Shown here: piece after piece, positions 46,971-58,977 of the stretch
Layout: each line of letters opens with the position of its first letter
Numbering within the stretch: the first letter of the stretch is position 1
NCBI GenBank assembly: GCA_037447655.1
Contig: JBBHKE010001264.1
Span: forward strand, 1-64,000
Direction of reading: 5' to 3'
DNA: 64,000 nt
Source: Zygnema cylindricum
Lineage: Eukaryota; Streptophyta; Zygnematophyceae; Zygnematales; Zygnemataceae
Translations under genes and position numbers: made by a program
The notes under the pieces: model-generated
Database searches by the model: none
The model's input: the letters and a program-made list of their open reading frames with translations, nothing else
What the model was told of the DNA's origin: nothing

Positions 46971-49900
46971 ATGGGTCTTCCCACTCTGGAACTCCGGCCA
47001 GCAGTTGGGCTTGGCCCTTTTACATTAGGTTTGCAAATCGCCAATGATCTAATGTAGTTTATTTTTATTGCCTTTGTTGTGACTGTTATTATCATGTTTC
47101 AATTTTCATCTTTTTGTAACCCTAATCTGTTGTAGTGAATTCCACAAGTTGCATAACCGTAAAAATAATTGCCAAAATTTAAAGTAAGTCAATTATCCTT
47201 GGTATCTCGGAATAATTTCTATGTTTTACTATTTTTTCCTTCATCTTCCGGAAGTAAAGGTAAACCTAAGTGACTCATAACGAGTTAAAACTGAGCTTAA
47301 ATCAACTTATTAGTACCGCAATCCATTCAAGGAGCTCCTGTAATTCCTCATTTTTCCTTCATTGTTGTTATTCCTATTGTTATCCTTATTTTCATTCCTA
47401 TTGTAATGTTCATTGTCACTGTTATTGTCATTGTTACTTTCATTTTTATTGTTATTCTTATTTTCATGCTCATTTTCATTCTTATTTTCATTCTCATCAT
47501 CATTCTTATTGTCATTCTTTTGTCAAACCTTATTATCATTCTTATTGCCATTGTTATTGTCATTCTCATTGCCATTCTCATTGTCGTTCGCATTGTCATT
47601 CTCATTGTCTTTTTCATTGTGATTCTCATCGTCATTCTCGCTGTTATCTCATTCTCATTCTTATTGTCACTCTTATTGTCTTTCTTGTTGTTATTCTTAT
47701 TGTCATTTTCATTGTCATTCTCATTGCCATTCTTAATGCCATTCTTGTTGTCATTCTCATGGTCATTTTTATTGTTATTCTCATTGTCATTCTCTTTATC
47801 ATTCTCATTGTGATTCTTACCGTCATTCTCATGTCATTCTTGTTGTTATTTCATTTTCATTCTTATTGTCACTCATACTTTCTTTTTTGTCATTCCTATT
47901 GTCATTCTTATATCATTCTTATTGTTGTTCTCATCGTAATTTGTTGTCCCTCTTATTTGTTTTCTTATTATTATGTGTTTCCATTTTATTTTCTGGCTGT
48001 CTGCAGGAATGCCATTATGGGAGGCATTGGCTCAAGCTGACCAGCAACGCTCATTATTTGAGAGCACACATATAAAGTATAGTGAACAAGTATGTCTTTT
48101 TACCATTTCTGACTGCAGGATATATGTTCTTAAGTTACCTGTTGTATGTTCTTGTTGTGTTCCTGTCTTTTCCATGTGCCAGACTCACATTTCCAAGTTC
48201 CATAATGCCTTTTCTATGTTACTCTTACTTTTTTTATGTCAAATTTACCATTTCACGTACATCCTGTCAGTTCTTCGGTCCATGTTGCTTGTCCGAGTTT
48301 CAGTTTGGGTCTCTTCTGTTTGCGTTCCATGTAATCATCGAACGTGACTTTTTTTTTTGGCTTTATTCCAGGCTCCCCTTTCATGGGATATTGTGGTAGC
48401 ATTTCCTCATCTTGGATTCCACCTTCGATTTGACCCTCATTCCCAAGTAAGTGACATGTTTGGCCACTATCACTTTGGTATTATCTTTGTCTATTTAACG
48501 GTTTTTTTAATTAATTAGCTGAATCGCTTCAGTTCAAAAATAGGAGATGACATGGGTTGCACCTAATGTAGGAGGTGCCGACATTATTCTGAAGTAGCTA
48601 TATTAAGTCGATTATAACCCCTCTAACAAAATCTACACTAACTGTGGTGAATGGTGTAGACAGTTCACATGGCCTGTCATCATAAGTGTGGAGTTGGTAT
48701 GCGTCATATAGCAAGGAACCTTCACCAGGAACCTCGGCTTTTAAGTTTTGGAAATGAGGACATATTATTAATTCTTAATGCGAATTGCAATTCAGTACAC
48801 CTACACTTACAATCAGATATAATTACAATCATTTTCAATGTCAATCGCTTACAACTACTTACTATCGGTGACTTTCTGTTTCTTACGAAAATACCAATTT
48901 TACAGTTACTGATAACAATCACAGAAAAAATTGTGCAGCGGTTGCGTCTCATTGAAATATATGACCTCACTCGCCTCCAAATGCGATATGCGGCATCCAC
49001 TATTGGGTGGGTTTCTTTCCAATTTGCATATTTCCCTTCCTTGCTATTACCACATGCCACGATTCGTAAAAGAGCTTAGGAAAACTCAGACTCCTCTTGG
49101 ACTGAAGTGTAGACGGTATTTTACCTCCCTTTTATAACTCCCCTTTAGATAATTTAGACAACTTTGTAGATATTCAATTAGTCTCACATAGCTTTTTATG
49201 ATGGAAGTTCTTTTATACTTCGTTATATCTGGTTCGGTGGCATTTTGGTTTCGTTTTCTGAAAGACAAAAGCTTGGAAGAAAACACTAAGTTTTTTTCCA
49301 TTTGGGGGCAGCAGGGGCCCAGGAATTCCTGCGACTTTTGTTCGCGTTTATGCTGTTTTGGGGCCCACTTTTCCAGGAACATATGATGGAAAGCGACGCC
49401 TATATACTTTATATTACCCTGTAAGTATTCAATTTACCTATTTTATCTCATTACATTATCTACTTGACAGCATGGGCATTTTTGTGTCATTTTCTCTCTC
49501 TCTCTGGCTCTCTCTCATAAAAAAGTCCTAAGAAAAGTAGAAAAGTTTTTCCTTTTCCTCAGACAAAATAAAATCATAAAAAGTATTTGTGTCAATTTCT
49601 GTATTGTAGTACATTCCTCTCTCACCTCCGGATTAGTTTGGATAAGGGATGAAATAAGGTGTGATGTTTTAAACTTAGAGCTTTTTTAACGTGAATGGGA
49701 AAAGAATACTAAGGAAACAGATCCATAGGTTCCATGCAAGGAACGAGATTATGGAAAAAAATACTTCAAACCGGCTATATCATGAATGAGAAGAGTACTC
49801 GAAAAGTCACAAAACTTATGAATGGAATTCTTTGTTGAAGTTGATTAGACTTGAGTGGGAAAGGACCTTGAATGCGAGGCAAATATTGCAAAATTATTGT

Positions 49901-51190
49901 CGACACAACATTTAAAGGTGACAATTTCGAGAGGAAAGTAAAGATTTTGATACGATTATGAATTAGGTGGAATCTTGAAGGGAATAAAAATGAATGTGAA
50001 ACGTTGGCATTTGGTGTAATATCATTTTTACATTATGGAATTAACAATTTGACAAATTTCAAATTTGGCCAGAAAATGAGACTAGACCCTGCACTGGATA
50101 AGACGATCAATACAAACTCATGATTAAAAAAAACGACAATTCTCCACTAGTTGATAAGGGGTTGGCGCTCAAACTCTATTTGGACTTGTTTTTTGTTGAA
50201 TATGCTACGGAGCAGATATATAGACTCGCAAACAGACGTTTTTGCTGTCAGATTGTTCCTCTTTTTTTTCTGACCAAAAAGGTGGTTTTTTTTTTTTTTT
50301 TTGTCTTGCTTTTTTATGGGATTTGAATATAGGGCCTAGCATTAGTTTTTCCAATACCCCCACAATATGCAGATTGCTGCCTTCATGGACAAGGTTGGTA
50401 CTTTTTTTTCAATATTTGGAACTTGGTTATTTTTTCACAATATTGTCATATTTGTAAGTTTTTTCTCAAAAAAGCTGTGTCATTTTATCACTGTACCATT
50501 ACTTGTGTCACTTGTTAATGAAATGTCCGAAACGAGGACATAAATTGGTAGGATATGGGCATGCATTTAAAGAGCTCTAATAAGGAGCCTAGAATGCTTG
50601 TGGGCTATATAATGTGTTTCTGGTTTCCGAGAAAGACTTCTAAGATTTAAAAATGATTGGTTGATATGATGTAGCCGAACTGCCTTTGGAGTTTCCGGAT
50701 GGTACCACTCCTGTCACGTCACGAATTCGTCTTCATGCGGGAGGAGCCGGTACAGAATCTCTTCTTGACCAGGCACTACCTCCTCCACTGCCACCTGGCA
50801 GCGTCTATATGGAGGAGGTACAAGCCAAAGTGAGTGGAACTGGCAACATTTTCTCTCCCTCACTCTCTCCCTCTCTCTCTCGTTCTCTTTGTTTGGGACA
50901 GTTTCAGGTTCACTCGAATGATTTAGTTCCTGTGAAAATATATGTATTCAGAGGCAACTACTTTTTTTTCCAATTCATTCTTGGCATGAAGAACAAATAA
51001 AACACAGGCTATGATGTCTTAAACTATTAGAGGAATGGGTTTGTTGAGTAAAATGGTTAAAAAAAAGAAAAAACCGGAAATCCAGATATTTAATGAAAAT
51101 CATTGACAAATAAGATTCTGGGTGCAGTTAGCAGAGGGGCTCCATTTTACCGTGGGAGGTCAAACTCTTCTTTTTGGAATCTCACCTCAG
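46971..51190 (+). CDS. PHAF1: UPF0183/PHAF1 protein, N-terminal 223 codons only
   Basis: PHAF1 (C16orf70; UPF0183 in plants) binds phosphatidylinositol 3-phosphate with BCAS3 at the autophagosome formation site. Exons: 46971-47028, 48007-48089, 48372-48446, 48939-49006, 49315-49420, 50333-50393, 50675-50829, 51128-51190. Junction phases agree throughout. The start MGLPTLELRPAVGLGPFTLG is typical of the family. Other conserved segments are GFHLRFDPHSQRLRLIEIYD, LQMRYAASTIGGPGIPATFV, PLEFPDGTTPVTSR, LPPGSVYMEE and FTVGGQTLLFGISPQ. Family proteins are near 400 residues, and the exon that should begin with an Asp-Val-Trp segment after SPQ does not follow. A good donor (CAG|GTACGA) is present at 51191, but within 290 bp one meets the end of an opposing gene. 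The gene is therefore 3'-truncated in this assembly. What remains shows no stop or frameshift. Confidence 0.8.
47390..47965 (+). repeat. 12-bp repeat ATTGTCATTCTC in PHAF1 intron 1
   Basis: About 570 bp of imperfect 6/12-bp units (ATTGTCATTCTC, ATTGTTATTCTT) run up to 40 bp before the exon 2 acceptor. Open frames rich in Ile-Val-Ile-Leu or Met-Arg-Met-Thr on the two strands come from the repeat alone. Confidence 0.9.
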
Positions 51191-51481
51191 GTACGAAGTC
51201 TTTCTCTCTCTCTATCTCTCCCTCTCCCTCTCTCTCTCTCATCTCTCAGTGGAACTAGTTTGAACCATTCTAGTTTCAATTGCTGAATTAGAAGCAACAA
51301 ATAGATAAGTGTGGACCACTGTTTAGGTCTGAAATTTATGAAGACTTTAAGCATCCATAGTGACTTTACATAGGTGGTGAAAAACCAGCCTATCCCCCCT
51401 CTACATTTAACAGTTCGTTTAGACTACTTTATGAAGAAACGATGATACAGTAAAACATGATACTTGGAGATAAGTGCTGAC
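51191..51481. other. Junction between two truncated convergent genes
   Basis: These 291 bp hold the donor side of a PHAF1 intron (with a short CT tract at 51200-51245) and, from the right, the donor side of an ABC1 kinase intron (GTCAGCACTTATC on the minus strand). Neither gene continues. No transposon end or target duplication could be seen, so the breakpoint lies somewhere inside. Confidence 0.6.
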
Positions 51482-53317
51482 CTGGGCAATTGAGGCGGCA
51501 GCCAAAGGAGTCGAATCAATTTCTAAGAATGCAGAACTCAGTTGCGGCAATCCACTTTTGCCTAAGGATAAATTTGAGTTGTACGGTGTGAGAGCCAGTT
51601 GTTGTCTAATACTGCGTGATACTTCTGCAAAAGGCCTTGGTGGAGCACTATCAAATAGAGTTGAGAGTCGGCGAGTCCAAGGTTCAGGCATAAAATCCTG
51701 TAAAGTTGAAGTACAGCAGTATTGGAAACATCCCATTATGAACCTTCACAGCCAATAAGCTGGCATTTCCATAATCATATTTGCCCAAGTGGTTGCCACC
51801 TCCCTGTTAACCCACAACAAAGCCATTGAACCATCGCAACAACTAAGAGATAATATGCCGTGAACACATGACCTCCCGCACTCATTATGCAACCTTCAGA
51901 ATTAAGTTCGTCACTCAATGGAAATTTTACGTAGTCTCGGATGGGAGAGACTAAACCGCTTTGAGTGCTTTAAAGAGGTTACTTACAGATTTGCTTGCCA
52001 GAACTTGGGCAGATTTAACATAAAACCCGCTCATTTCCAGTGTGAGCTGATAAACCTTTTCGCCTCCCCATTCATGACGCACTGCCCAAATCTGATCTCG
52101 CTCTTCTCTCGGTTTTCCTCTTACAGTATATTTGGTCTTCATGTACCTGGCTGACCTCACAAAACATCATGACACCTCTTGAGTGACGGAGAAAGCCAAA
52201 AAGGAATGCAAAAAATAAAATTAAAAGCAAGTTGGATTAAAAAAAAAAAATTCAAGAGGGTGTAAACCGCAGATTGAGCACAATTCTTGACAAGCCTCAC
52301 TCGAGTTACTTGCCAATGAATTATATTGTTCATTTGTTAACGCGGAAATTTTGCAGAAGTTAAGGCTGAAATAAAATTCAACTGTAACGTTAGAAGAAGC
52401 AGAACCTTTTTGCAAACAAAAATACGAACACTTTAAACAGCTGCTTACCCTGCATAAATGGGAAGTAAGCGACGCCAGTATCGTAATGTTCGCCAAAGGT
52501 CAGGACAGAAATATTGGACTAGAGGTGTCGAAAAACTTATGGCCAACATTGGGAGAGAAAATGGCTGAAAAGGCGCTGTGAGCGTTTTTACAGGCTTGGG
52601 AAGCTGATTGCAAAAAGCACAGTCGAATAAAAAGCAAAGGAGAACCTTAGAAAGAGAAGATCGTGGTGTCACTGAGCAAAGCATTCAAACAAAGATCCAG
52701 GTAAAACCAGAAAAGATTTTTCAGAATGGGGCACCGTTCATGCAGATAACGCAGAAGTAAGTGGCAAATAAAGCATTAACAATGTATATCAGCAACAGTC
52801 AAAGAAAATGAGCAGTTTTCTGTCTGCTAGTCTAAATGAAGCAAATATCACTGTATATAGAAACATTAGAGAAGAATAAAGCTTTCCTGGAATACTTCCA
52901 GCTCAGAAACCACTGCCTCAACAAAATCAGTTACGAATTAGCATCATGTGGAATACTTTCTTTTTGGCGACTTCAGTGACAAAATTAAATTTGACTTGAA
53001 AGCATTGACACAGAAGCAGAATAAGAAAATGACCCTAACATAGTTCTTGTTAGGTGGTTCCATCCTAAAACCGATGTAGCGTTTTTTAAAAATGCAGTTT
53101 TAACCTGATTCCGCAATGGCTGTAACTGAAGGAGGCATGTTCCTCGAAGAATTGGCCAAGCGCGAGAGCAAAATGTCTTGGCTGTCAGAACTACACCAAT
53201 CTTTGCTACATTTACCAGCAACCTGCCAAAAATTCCTGCCCCTGCGACAAGAAGTACAACAGGTCCACCTCCCGAACCACTCTTTTTGACCACATGTTCT
53301 TCCTTCCTACGGCCCAT
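51482..53317 (-). CDS. ABC1/ADCK (UbiB-type) kinase, N-terminal 235 codons only
   Basis: ABC1K proteins are atypical kinases of mitochondria and plastids that act in quinone and lipid metabolism. Minus-strand exons: 53317-53105, 52564-52449, about 52146-51987, 51697-51482; the phases agree. Residues 19-45 form a hydrophobic segment (PVVLLVAGAGIFGRLLV). The family part starts with WRTLRYWRRLLPIY, then RHEWGGEKVYQLTLEMSGFY, KSAQVLASKS (the place of KxGQ), DFMPEPWTRRLSTLFDSAPP and the Ala-rich loop LAAASIAQ. The next family residues, the nucleotide-binding Lys, the catalytic Asp and DFG are all missing, because the sequence passes into the truncated PHAF1 gene. KSAQ in place of KxGQ is unusual but lies inside a convincing match. 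Strong donors (CT|GTAAGT, GG|GTAAGC) support real exons. First-exon choice is tentative. Confidence 0.65.
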
Positions 53318-53419
53318 TTCAAACTTATCCCTTTCAGCACCTGAAAACCTATTTGTTCTAATGTCCTTAACAGGTTGTGTGCATGGGAATTTTTTTTGTA
53401 GAGACGACCTATTTTTCAA

Positions 53420-54750
53420 ACTGTCTTCAGGCTGTTTCAGGTTGTGTTCAGGTTGTTTTCAAGAAACGTAGCGAATTTGATGAAGGTTGTACAATTTTTT
53501 ATATACAATTCGATACGTTAACGCTATGCACCATGGAATGCTACGATGTCAGCTTAAGGAGCCCCCAAGATTCAGTACTGTTATGTCGCCCATTTTTACT
53601 TTCTGCTACTGTAGCCTACATGGTGCACATGCAGGTGCAAAAAGGAGCAAGAAAGTATTTGAAGGATGGACAGCAATGTTACGTTTTGGCTAAACTTCCC
53701 AGTCTTTTCTGCTTGTCGCAGGGAGGGAAAAATTAGTAGAACAAAAGAGAATGTAAGAGAACAAAAGAGAACAAAGGGTCAGCAAAATAGTTCGAAACAG
53801 ACAAAAATAGCCCATCAAGAGAAGTTCGAAAGTCGACGCGTGTCAGTCAGTCCAATTGGCTACAGCCTTGGAACAAAATAGCGTCAATCTTGAAAACGTG
53901 GCCATTTCCAGCGGTTCGGCATTGTACAAATTTTTTGACACGTGTTTATCTGGTTATTGTAGGTGCGTGTACGAAGACAGATAGATGTGCGGTGACGGGA
54001 ATGCCGCAGGTAATCTCGGAAATGAACTATGGAAGTGCATTCAAAACAAGAGACGTCTCGGACATCGTGCGTTTCGCAAGTGGACTGAATTTTTTAGTCG
54101 TTAAAACCGCTGCTTTTTATTTTTTCCCGATTTCTACGTATAGTTAGTGACTTTTGGAAAAATCGCAAAAAAACGTGGAGTACTTTTTGTCCAAAAAACT
54201 GAACGGAAAACTTACGATAAATGTACGATTTTTTACGGGAATGTACGGACTTTAACTAAAAGATACATTGCATTTATTAGTACCTTCTGTTCGGTAAACT
54301 GAACAGCAATTTCACGGAAATGTACGGAATTTTATCGAAAATGTACGGACATTTACGAAAAGAGACGTTACAGTGTAACACTATTTGCGCGCGGTAAGTT
54401 TGAAATCTGTACGAACGTCTTCTTCAATTTTTTTCAAAGAAGCCGCCATGAAAATGAATCTTCAAAGAAGCCGCCAGTACTAACGCCACGGGACTACATA
54501 GTGAAACTGCCGTTCAAGCCGTTGTCGAAGCAGTTACAGACATCGAAACAAGCAACCATGCCTAGAAAAGCAACATGGCTGCCTGTCATAGCCTGTTCCC
54601 ACCGGAAAATTTTATTTTTTTCACTTCCGCAACAGACAGGCGTTCGAATAATGTACGGATTTCCGAGCACCGACTTTTCTGTTTTCGGAAATTTCCGAAA
54701 AACCGTACGAACTAACTTCCTCAAAATATTGGGGAATATTGAAGTCAGGT
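53420..54750. other. Gene-free stretch with repeated TGTACGG words
   Basis: No supportable gene. Around 54220-54370 the words ATGTACGGA and TTTACG(G/A) recur; CAAAGAAGCCGCCA is duplicated at 54435 and 54462. Confidence 0.35.
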
Positions 54751-54755
54751 TAAAG

Positions 54756-54850
54756 TACACCGCCAATCGTTATTAGCGTGTAAGTTTTTTTAGCGTATAA
54801 AAAAATTTACCGTGGTGTACGCTATTTAAGAATTTGATAATTTTGGAAAA
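54756..54850. mobile_element. Left end of a MITE relative
   Basis: CACCGCCAATCGTTATTAGC preceded by TA, followed by an interior like that of 45706 (ACGCTATTTAAGAATTTGA). No matching right end was found before 55330. Confidence 0.55.
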
Positions 54851-55865
54851 AATCATACATTCTAATTGTTTGGTTATGGTAATTTGGATCTTTGGAAAAA
54901 AAAAAGTCGGTCGCAAACATGTTTACACTAATAAAAGTAGCCGTACAATTTAAATCAGATCGTACGCCGTCACGTAACAGTGTAAATCATTCCAACGTAC
55001 ATGTCAAAATATTTCACTGCAGTTAGGCGTCATGTATTCGCCGTTAGTTATACAACTTTGATAAAGTTTTACGGAGTGTAATTTCTACGCGTGTATCGAT
55101 TACGCAACACTTGCTGTTTCAACGGTTGGTCGCTTTTCCGTTTTACGTCGACAATGTACGGTAATAAGGGTACTTTACTCTAATATTGTCGCGACGTCTG
55201 TTTAATTAGCGTGAATTCATGCTAAAATGTCTGTTTATTCTAAAATGGATGCATTTCCGTCTGTCTCCCTAACTTGTGACCGGTATTAGCGTTAAAGTAA
55301 TGACGTAATAGAGTAAACTCCTATTCTAAATTGGTCCCAATTGTACAATTTCACCAACCACCTCGTCTCAAGCGTTTCGTGATTGGTCGCTCAAATTTAC
55401 ACGTGGACAATTTAATATCCACGCAAATATTACGGCTCCAACATCACGTGACTCCAACCACCTGTCGTACCCGTCGCCATTCGAAAGCTGATCCGTAGGT
55501 ACGTCAAGAAGCAGGCAGTTACCATGGCTCTTTCATGAAAATCGTCGGTCGCTTATCACGTGCATACCCCCTCTCAAAACTGACGAAAATTTTGAAACTT
55601 TCCCGCCTTCTTTGTGTCGTCTAAAATATTTGGACAGCTTGTTGTCACGCAGAATATTAAAATTTAAATTTTGACGTCCGAAGGTAAGGAGAATGGTTTC
55701 CCTCCCTTTTTCCCACGATTTGGTTTTTTATTTGGTATATATACCTGGCGTTTGTTCCAATATTGACACTGTCTTTCCGCATCCTTCAGTTACCTTCACT
55801 TTTGCTTCTCTATTATTTGCTTTGTATCATCATTTGGACAAAAAGACAGATCTATTATTTGCAAT

Positions 55866-56247
55866 ATGTGGCCGATTACTTCTCATATTACCACATTTTT
55901 TGCGGCAAAAAACACCGCTACGACGGGTTTATTACCACCACTAACTGAAGAGGACATGGAATGTACTGAAACCCAAGGACCAGAGCCACCGAACGAAGGA
56001 AGGGGATCACCCGACGTGGAACCCCTCGTGGAAGGCGCTGTGATCGGAAATTTGGACCCACCGTGTGATAAATACGGGAACGTCCGGGTGTTGACCCGAA
56101 AAGTTCAGCAAGTGTCAACGAAGGTTACTCGATTGCGGGTAATCAATTGGATGTTCGCCGATTGTCACGCGAATGGAAAGGAACTGCTCATCCCGAGGAC
56201 TGTGAAGATGTTTCCGCAACATTTTTCAGGGGGGGGGTATCGTACAA
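55866..56247 (+). CDS. Transposon-associated ORF 1, unknown domain
   Basis: An open frame with TEEDMECTETQGPEPPNEGR then RVLTRKVQQVSTKVTRLRVI and GKELLIPRTVKMFPQHFSGG ends at a good donor (ACAA|GTAAGA). An internal ATG at 55956 is an equally good start. It lies at the left edge of the region with transposase remains and CGACGACA motifs, and may be an N-terminal exon of the element. I recognise no named domain. Confidence 0.4.
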
Positions 56248-56489
56248 GTAAGAGTTTTATCTATTTTCCTTACCTTTATGTAGCAACCCTCAGTTGCTTA
56301 ATTTGTGTGTCGTTGTTTCCCATTGTTTGTAATTTAATTTTACATATTCAATAATTTATAAATTGATAATGCCCCCCTCGTATTGCATGTTTGTCTATAC
56401 CATATTCTTCCCCCTAACCATCTCGTGTATTTATGATGGTTTGTTATACAACGTCGTCCAATTGCGCTTTGCTGTGTGTAAGAACGTAT

Positions 56490-56650
56490 GTACCGGCGAC
56501 GACATAGTGTCATCCCCGATATGCGAAAATTTAAGTGTACTACATCCGATATTCTGCGAATGTTAGAGAAATCGAAAAGCGACGACAGTGTGTCGTTGCT
56601 TTAACGCTGGAAATTTCCAATGAAAGCGTCGTCCGATTAATCTTGTAATT
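56490..56650. repeat. CGACGACA motif cluster
   Basis: GGCGACGACATAGTGTCATC, AGCGACGACAGTGTGTCGTT and AAAGCGTCGTCC form short inverted pairs. The same motif clusters at 58765-58980 and 61310-61540. Confidence 0.55.
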
Positions 56651-56947
56651 TCTAACGACAAAATGTTGCATACGTGACTACGTCCAATATTGAAGCCGCG
56701 TGGTAAGTGAAACGTGGAATTAAATTTGTTTTATCGTCGCTCCATCGTTGGAATTTTCAAACGTATCGGATAGGGTTTGAAGTAATTTCGTGAATGGCCA
56801 TTCGTAATGTAAGTATCCCCTGCACGAAATAGTTTATTTTTACGTAATAAAAGTAGGGCTTTACGTCTGTACTTTTTACTGCACCCTCCACTCTTCGTAG
56901 TCGCGTCTTCTTCACCTCATTTTTACACGCTAATTTTAAGCTAAGCT

Positions 56948-57274
56948 ATGAAGGGCGGCAACAAGCAAATTAAGCGACCACGTACGGTGGTCGCTCATCG
57001 TCGTCGATATCCTCCCCTTATTACAGCGACCGCGGAAGAGTTTGCAAGGCAACGGGAGGTTGCTATCCCGTTAGCCATTGGATGGGAAGGAAGAGAAAAG
57101 GAAGGAGGAGAAAGGGAAGGGAACGAAAGGGAGGCATCTGTTGAGGTGAGTAGGGTGGAGGAGGTAAATGATGAGGGGGAAAGGGAGAAAAGGCGACGGT
57201 TGAGGAGGGGGAGAAGGAAAGAGAGGCGGGGGAAGCACAGAGAAGAGGAAAAGGAGGGTAAGAAAGAAATGTAG
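56948..57274 (+). CDS. Basic ORF in the transposon region
   Basis: The frame starts MKGGNKQIKRPRTVVAHRRR, continues with TATAEEFARQREVAIPLAIG, then turns into Arg/Glu repeats from a purine-rich tract. The first 50 codons look like protein, the rest like repeat. Tandem degenerate copies of the purine part (with GTAGGGTTTTTG and AGGGTTTTTGGTG words) continue to 57630. Confidence 0.35.
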   Translation: MKGGNKQIKRPRTVVAHRRRYPPLITATAEEFARQREVAIPLAIGWEGREKEGGEREGNEREASVEVSRVEEVNDEGEREKRRRLRRGRRKERRGKHREEEKEGKKEM

Positions 57275-57635
57275 GGTTTTTGATGAGAGGGAGGGGGAGG
57301 AAAACGACGAGATGGGGGGGGGGGGGACCCATTGACTGTGGAGGGGTAGGGGGAGGAGGTATTTTTTGAGGTAGGATGGGAAAAGGCGGCGACGGTTGAG
57401 GAGGGGGAGGGTAGTAAAGCGGGGGAAGGAGTAGCGAGGAGGAGTAAAAGGCTAAAGAGGAAAATTAGGGTTTTTGGTGGGAGGGGGGAGGAGGAAGTTG
57501 GTGAGGCGGGAGGGGACGCGGCTATAGATGTAGAAGGGAGGGGAAAAGGGGCGATGGTTGAGGAAGGGGAGGGAAGTGAGACGGTGGGAAGAGTGGAGAG
57601 GAGGAAGATAATAAAAAAGAAAGAGATGGTTTTTC

Positions 57636-58414
57636 ATGGGCGGGGAGGATGGGGGAGAGAGTGAGGCACAAAAAATGTTAGAGAGGAGGAGGAAAATAAA
57701 ACTTGGAAACCGAAAAGTTAGTGAATGGAGTGATGAAGATTACGTCCCCTCGACTTCTTGTAGCGATGAGAGCATTGTGGGTGGGGAGGAACCGCCGGTT
57801 GAGAATATAGCCTCGAGGAAGAAAATCCCGCGGATATTCGGGTATGGAAGGATGTGGATGAGCCCGCCACCGAGGACGAGCAAAGTCTGGATAGCGAGGG
57901 ACGACAACAAGAGGATGAATACGTGGATGATGACGACGTGTTTGAGGTGCCTCCATCACCGAATAGGGAGAGAGGCGTTGTATTGGGAAATCCGGGTCCC
58001 CAATCTCCATACTGAGTTGAGAATCCTGATTGGTTTTTTCCTCCTCCCACGGGAGAGGAGGACATGGACAGTTTTCTGCCTCGGGTCGAGCACTTCATTC
58101 CGGTTGCCGAATGGCCTGAACATTGGAGGTATGGTGAACCTCGCTCCCTAAACCCAAAGGAAAATCCGCGACCGGAAATTCTAGACATCCCCCCGGATGT
58201 TCCCGCTCATCCGACGTGGCTCTTCATCGACGGTGACGACCGAGGCTCGACGTTCGCCCACATATGGCAATTTGATTCGGCGGATCCACGACATTCATGG
58301 ATTGTTCACGATGATCGCGGGTATCGCGTGAATGTTCCCCACTTATTGCGGCTTTACCATTTGTGGGACCCTCGTCTATACGCCGTCCTAAAGTATTGTC
58401 GAATAACTCCTTAG
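57636..58414 (+). pseudogene. Broken transposon ORF 2 (one frameshift, one stop)
   Basis: The first frame (VSEWSDEDYVPSTSCSDESI) gives way near 57845 to another frame with a coherent acidic segment (DEPATEDEQSLDSEGRQQED). That second frame is cut by TGA at 58013-58015 and then continues as FIPVAEWPEHWRYGEP, WLFIDGDDRGSTFAHIWQFD and RLYHLWDPRLYAVLKYCRIT to a stop at 58414. The pattern is that of a once intact ORF that has decayed. I do not recognise the domain. A short following frame (58424-58648) ends in a heptad-like helix (EALTDQLPAHQEQIAKLTRE) and could be its last exon. Confidence 0.45.
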
Positions 58415-58866
58415 GTAATAGCTTTGTGTAAGGCTTGTACCTCGGTTCTACATAAGTTCCGAAATGTTCGTGTGAGGCGAGCCCGTTTATGCGAGATTCC
58501 ACGGGTTTGGCGTACGATGACCCCACCTCCACCACCGAAAGAAGAGGAATGGCGAAGAACAATCGAGGCACTCACTGACCAATTGCCCGCCCATCAAGAA
58601 CAAATAGCGAAGCTCACTCGGGAGTTGTCTCAAAAAAAATTGCAGTAATCGGTATGTATGTTACTTGCTAATTAATTAGAATTTCTTTTCTCTCTTCTCT
58701 TGTCGTCGCTAACCCACACACTCACAATGTTTTTTTTTTTTTAATTAGTCGGGCAAGTTCAATATAGCGACGACAGAGGTTCATCCGTAAGCAGCGACGA
58801 ATTCCAGTCGTCGCTGAACCATGAATCTTAGGGGAGTCAAGTTTTACGCCATTCAGCCACAATAGA

Positions 58867-58977
58867 TGGTCTTCGCTGAGTTAGCGACGACAGATTGTCG
58901 TCGCCTAATTCAGCGACGAGAATCGTCGTTGCTGAATTAGGCGACGACAATCTGTCGTCGCTAATTTAGCGAAGACC
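58867..58977. repeat. Near-perfect 111-bp foldback hairpin with CGACGACA arms
   Basis: The left arm 58867-58919 begins TGGTCTTCGCTGAGTTAGCG and pairs almost perfectly with 58924-58977, which ends CTAATTTAGCGAAGACCA. Inside each arm, GCGACGACAGATTGTCGTCGC is itself a palindrome. The loop is about four bases. Confidence 0.85.

Noticed and set aside
47270-48040. 256-codon frame rich in His, Ser, Tyr, Cys and Ile
   Set aside because: Produced by the 12-bp ATTGTCATTCTC repeat in PHAF1 intron 1.
48669-49079. 136-codon plus-strand frame
   Set aside because: Only its part 48939-49006 is coding (PHAF1 exon 4); the remainder is intron sequence without family similarity.
51474-51758. 94-codon plus-strand frame
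   Set aside because: Antisense of the ABC1 kinase exon 51697-51482.
53377-53881. Frames of 119 and 71 codons upstream of the ABC1 kinase
   Set aside because: No family signal; composition is like the surrounding intergenic DNA.
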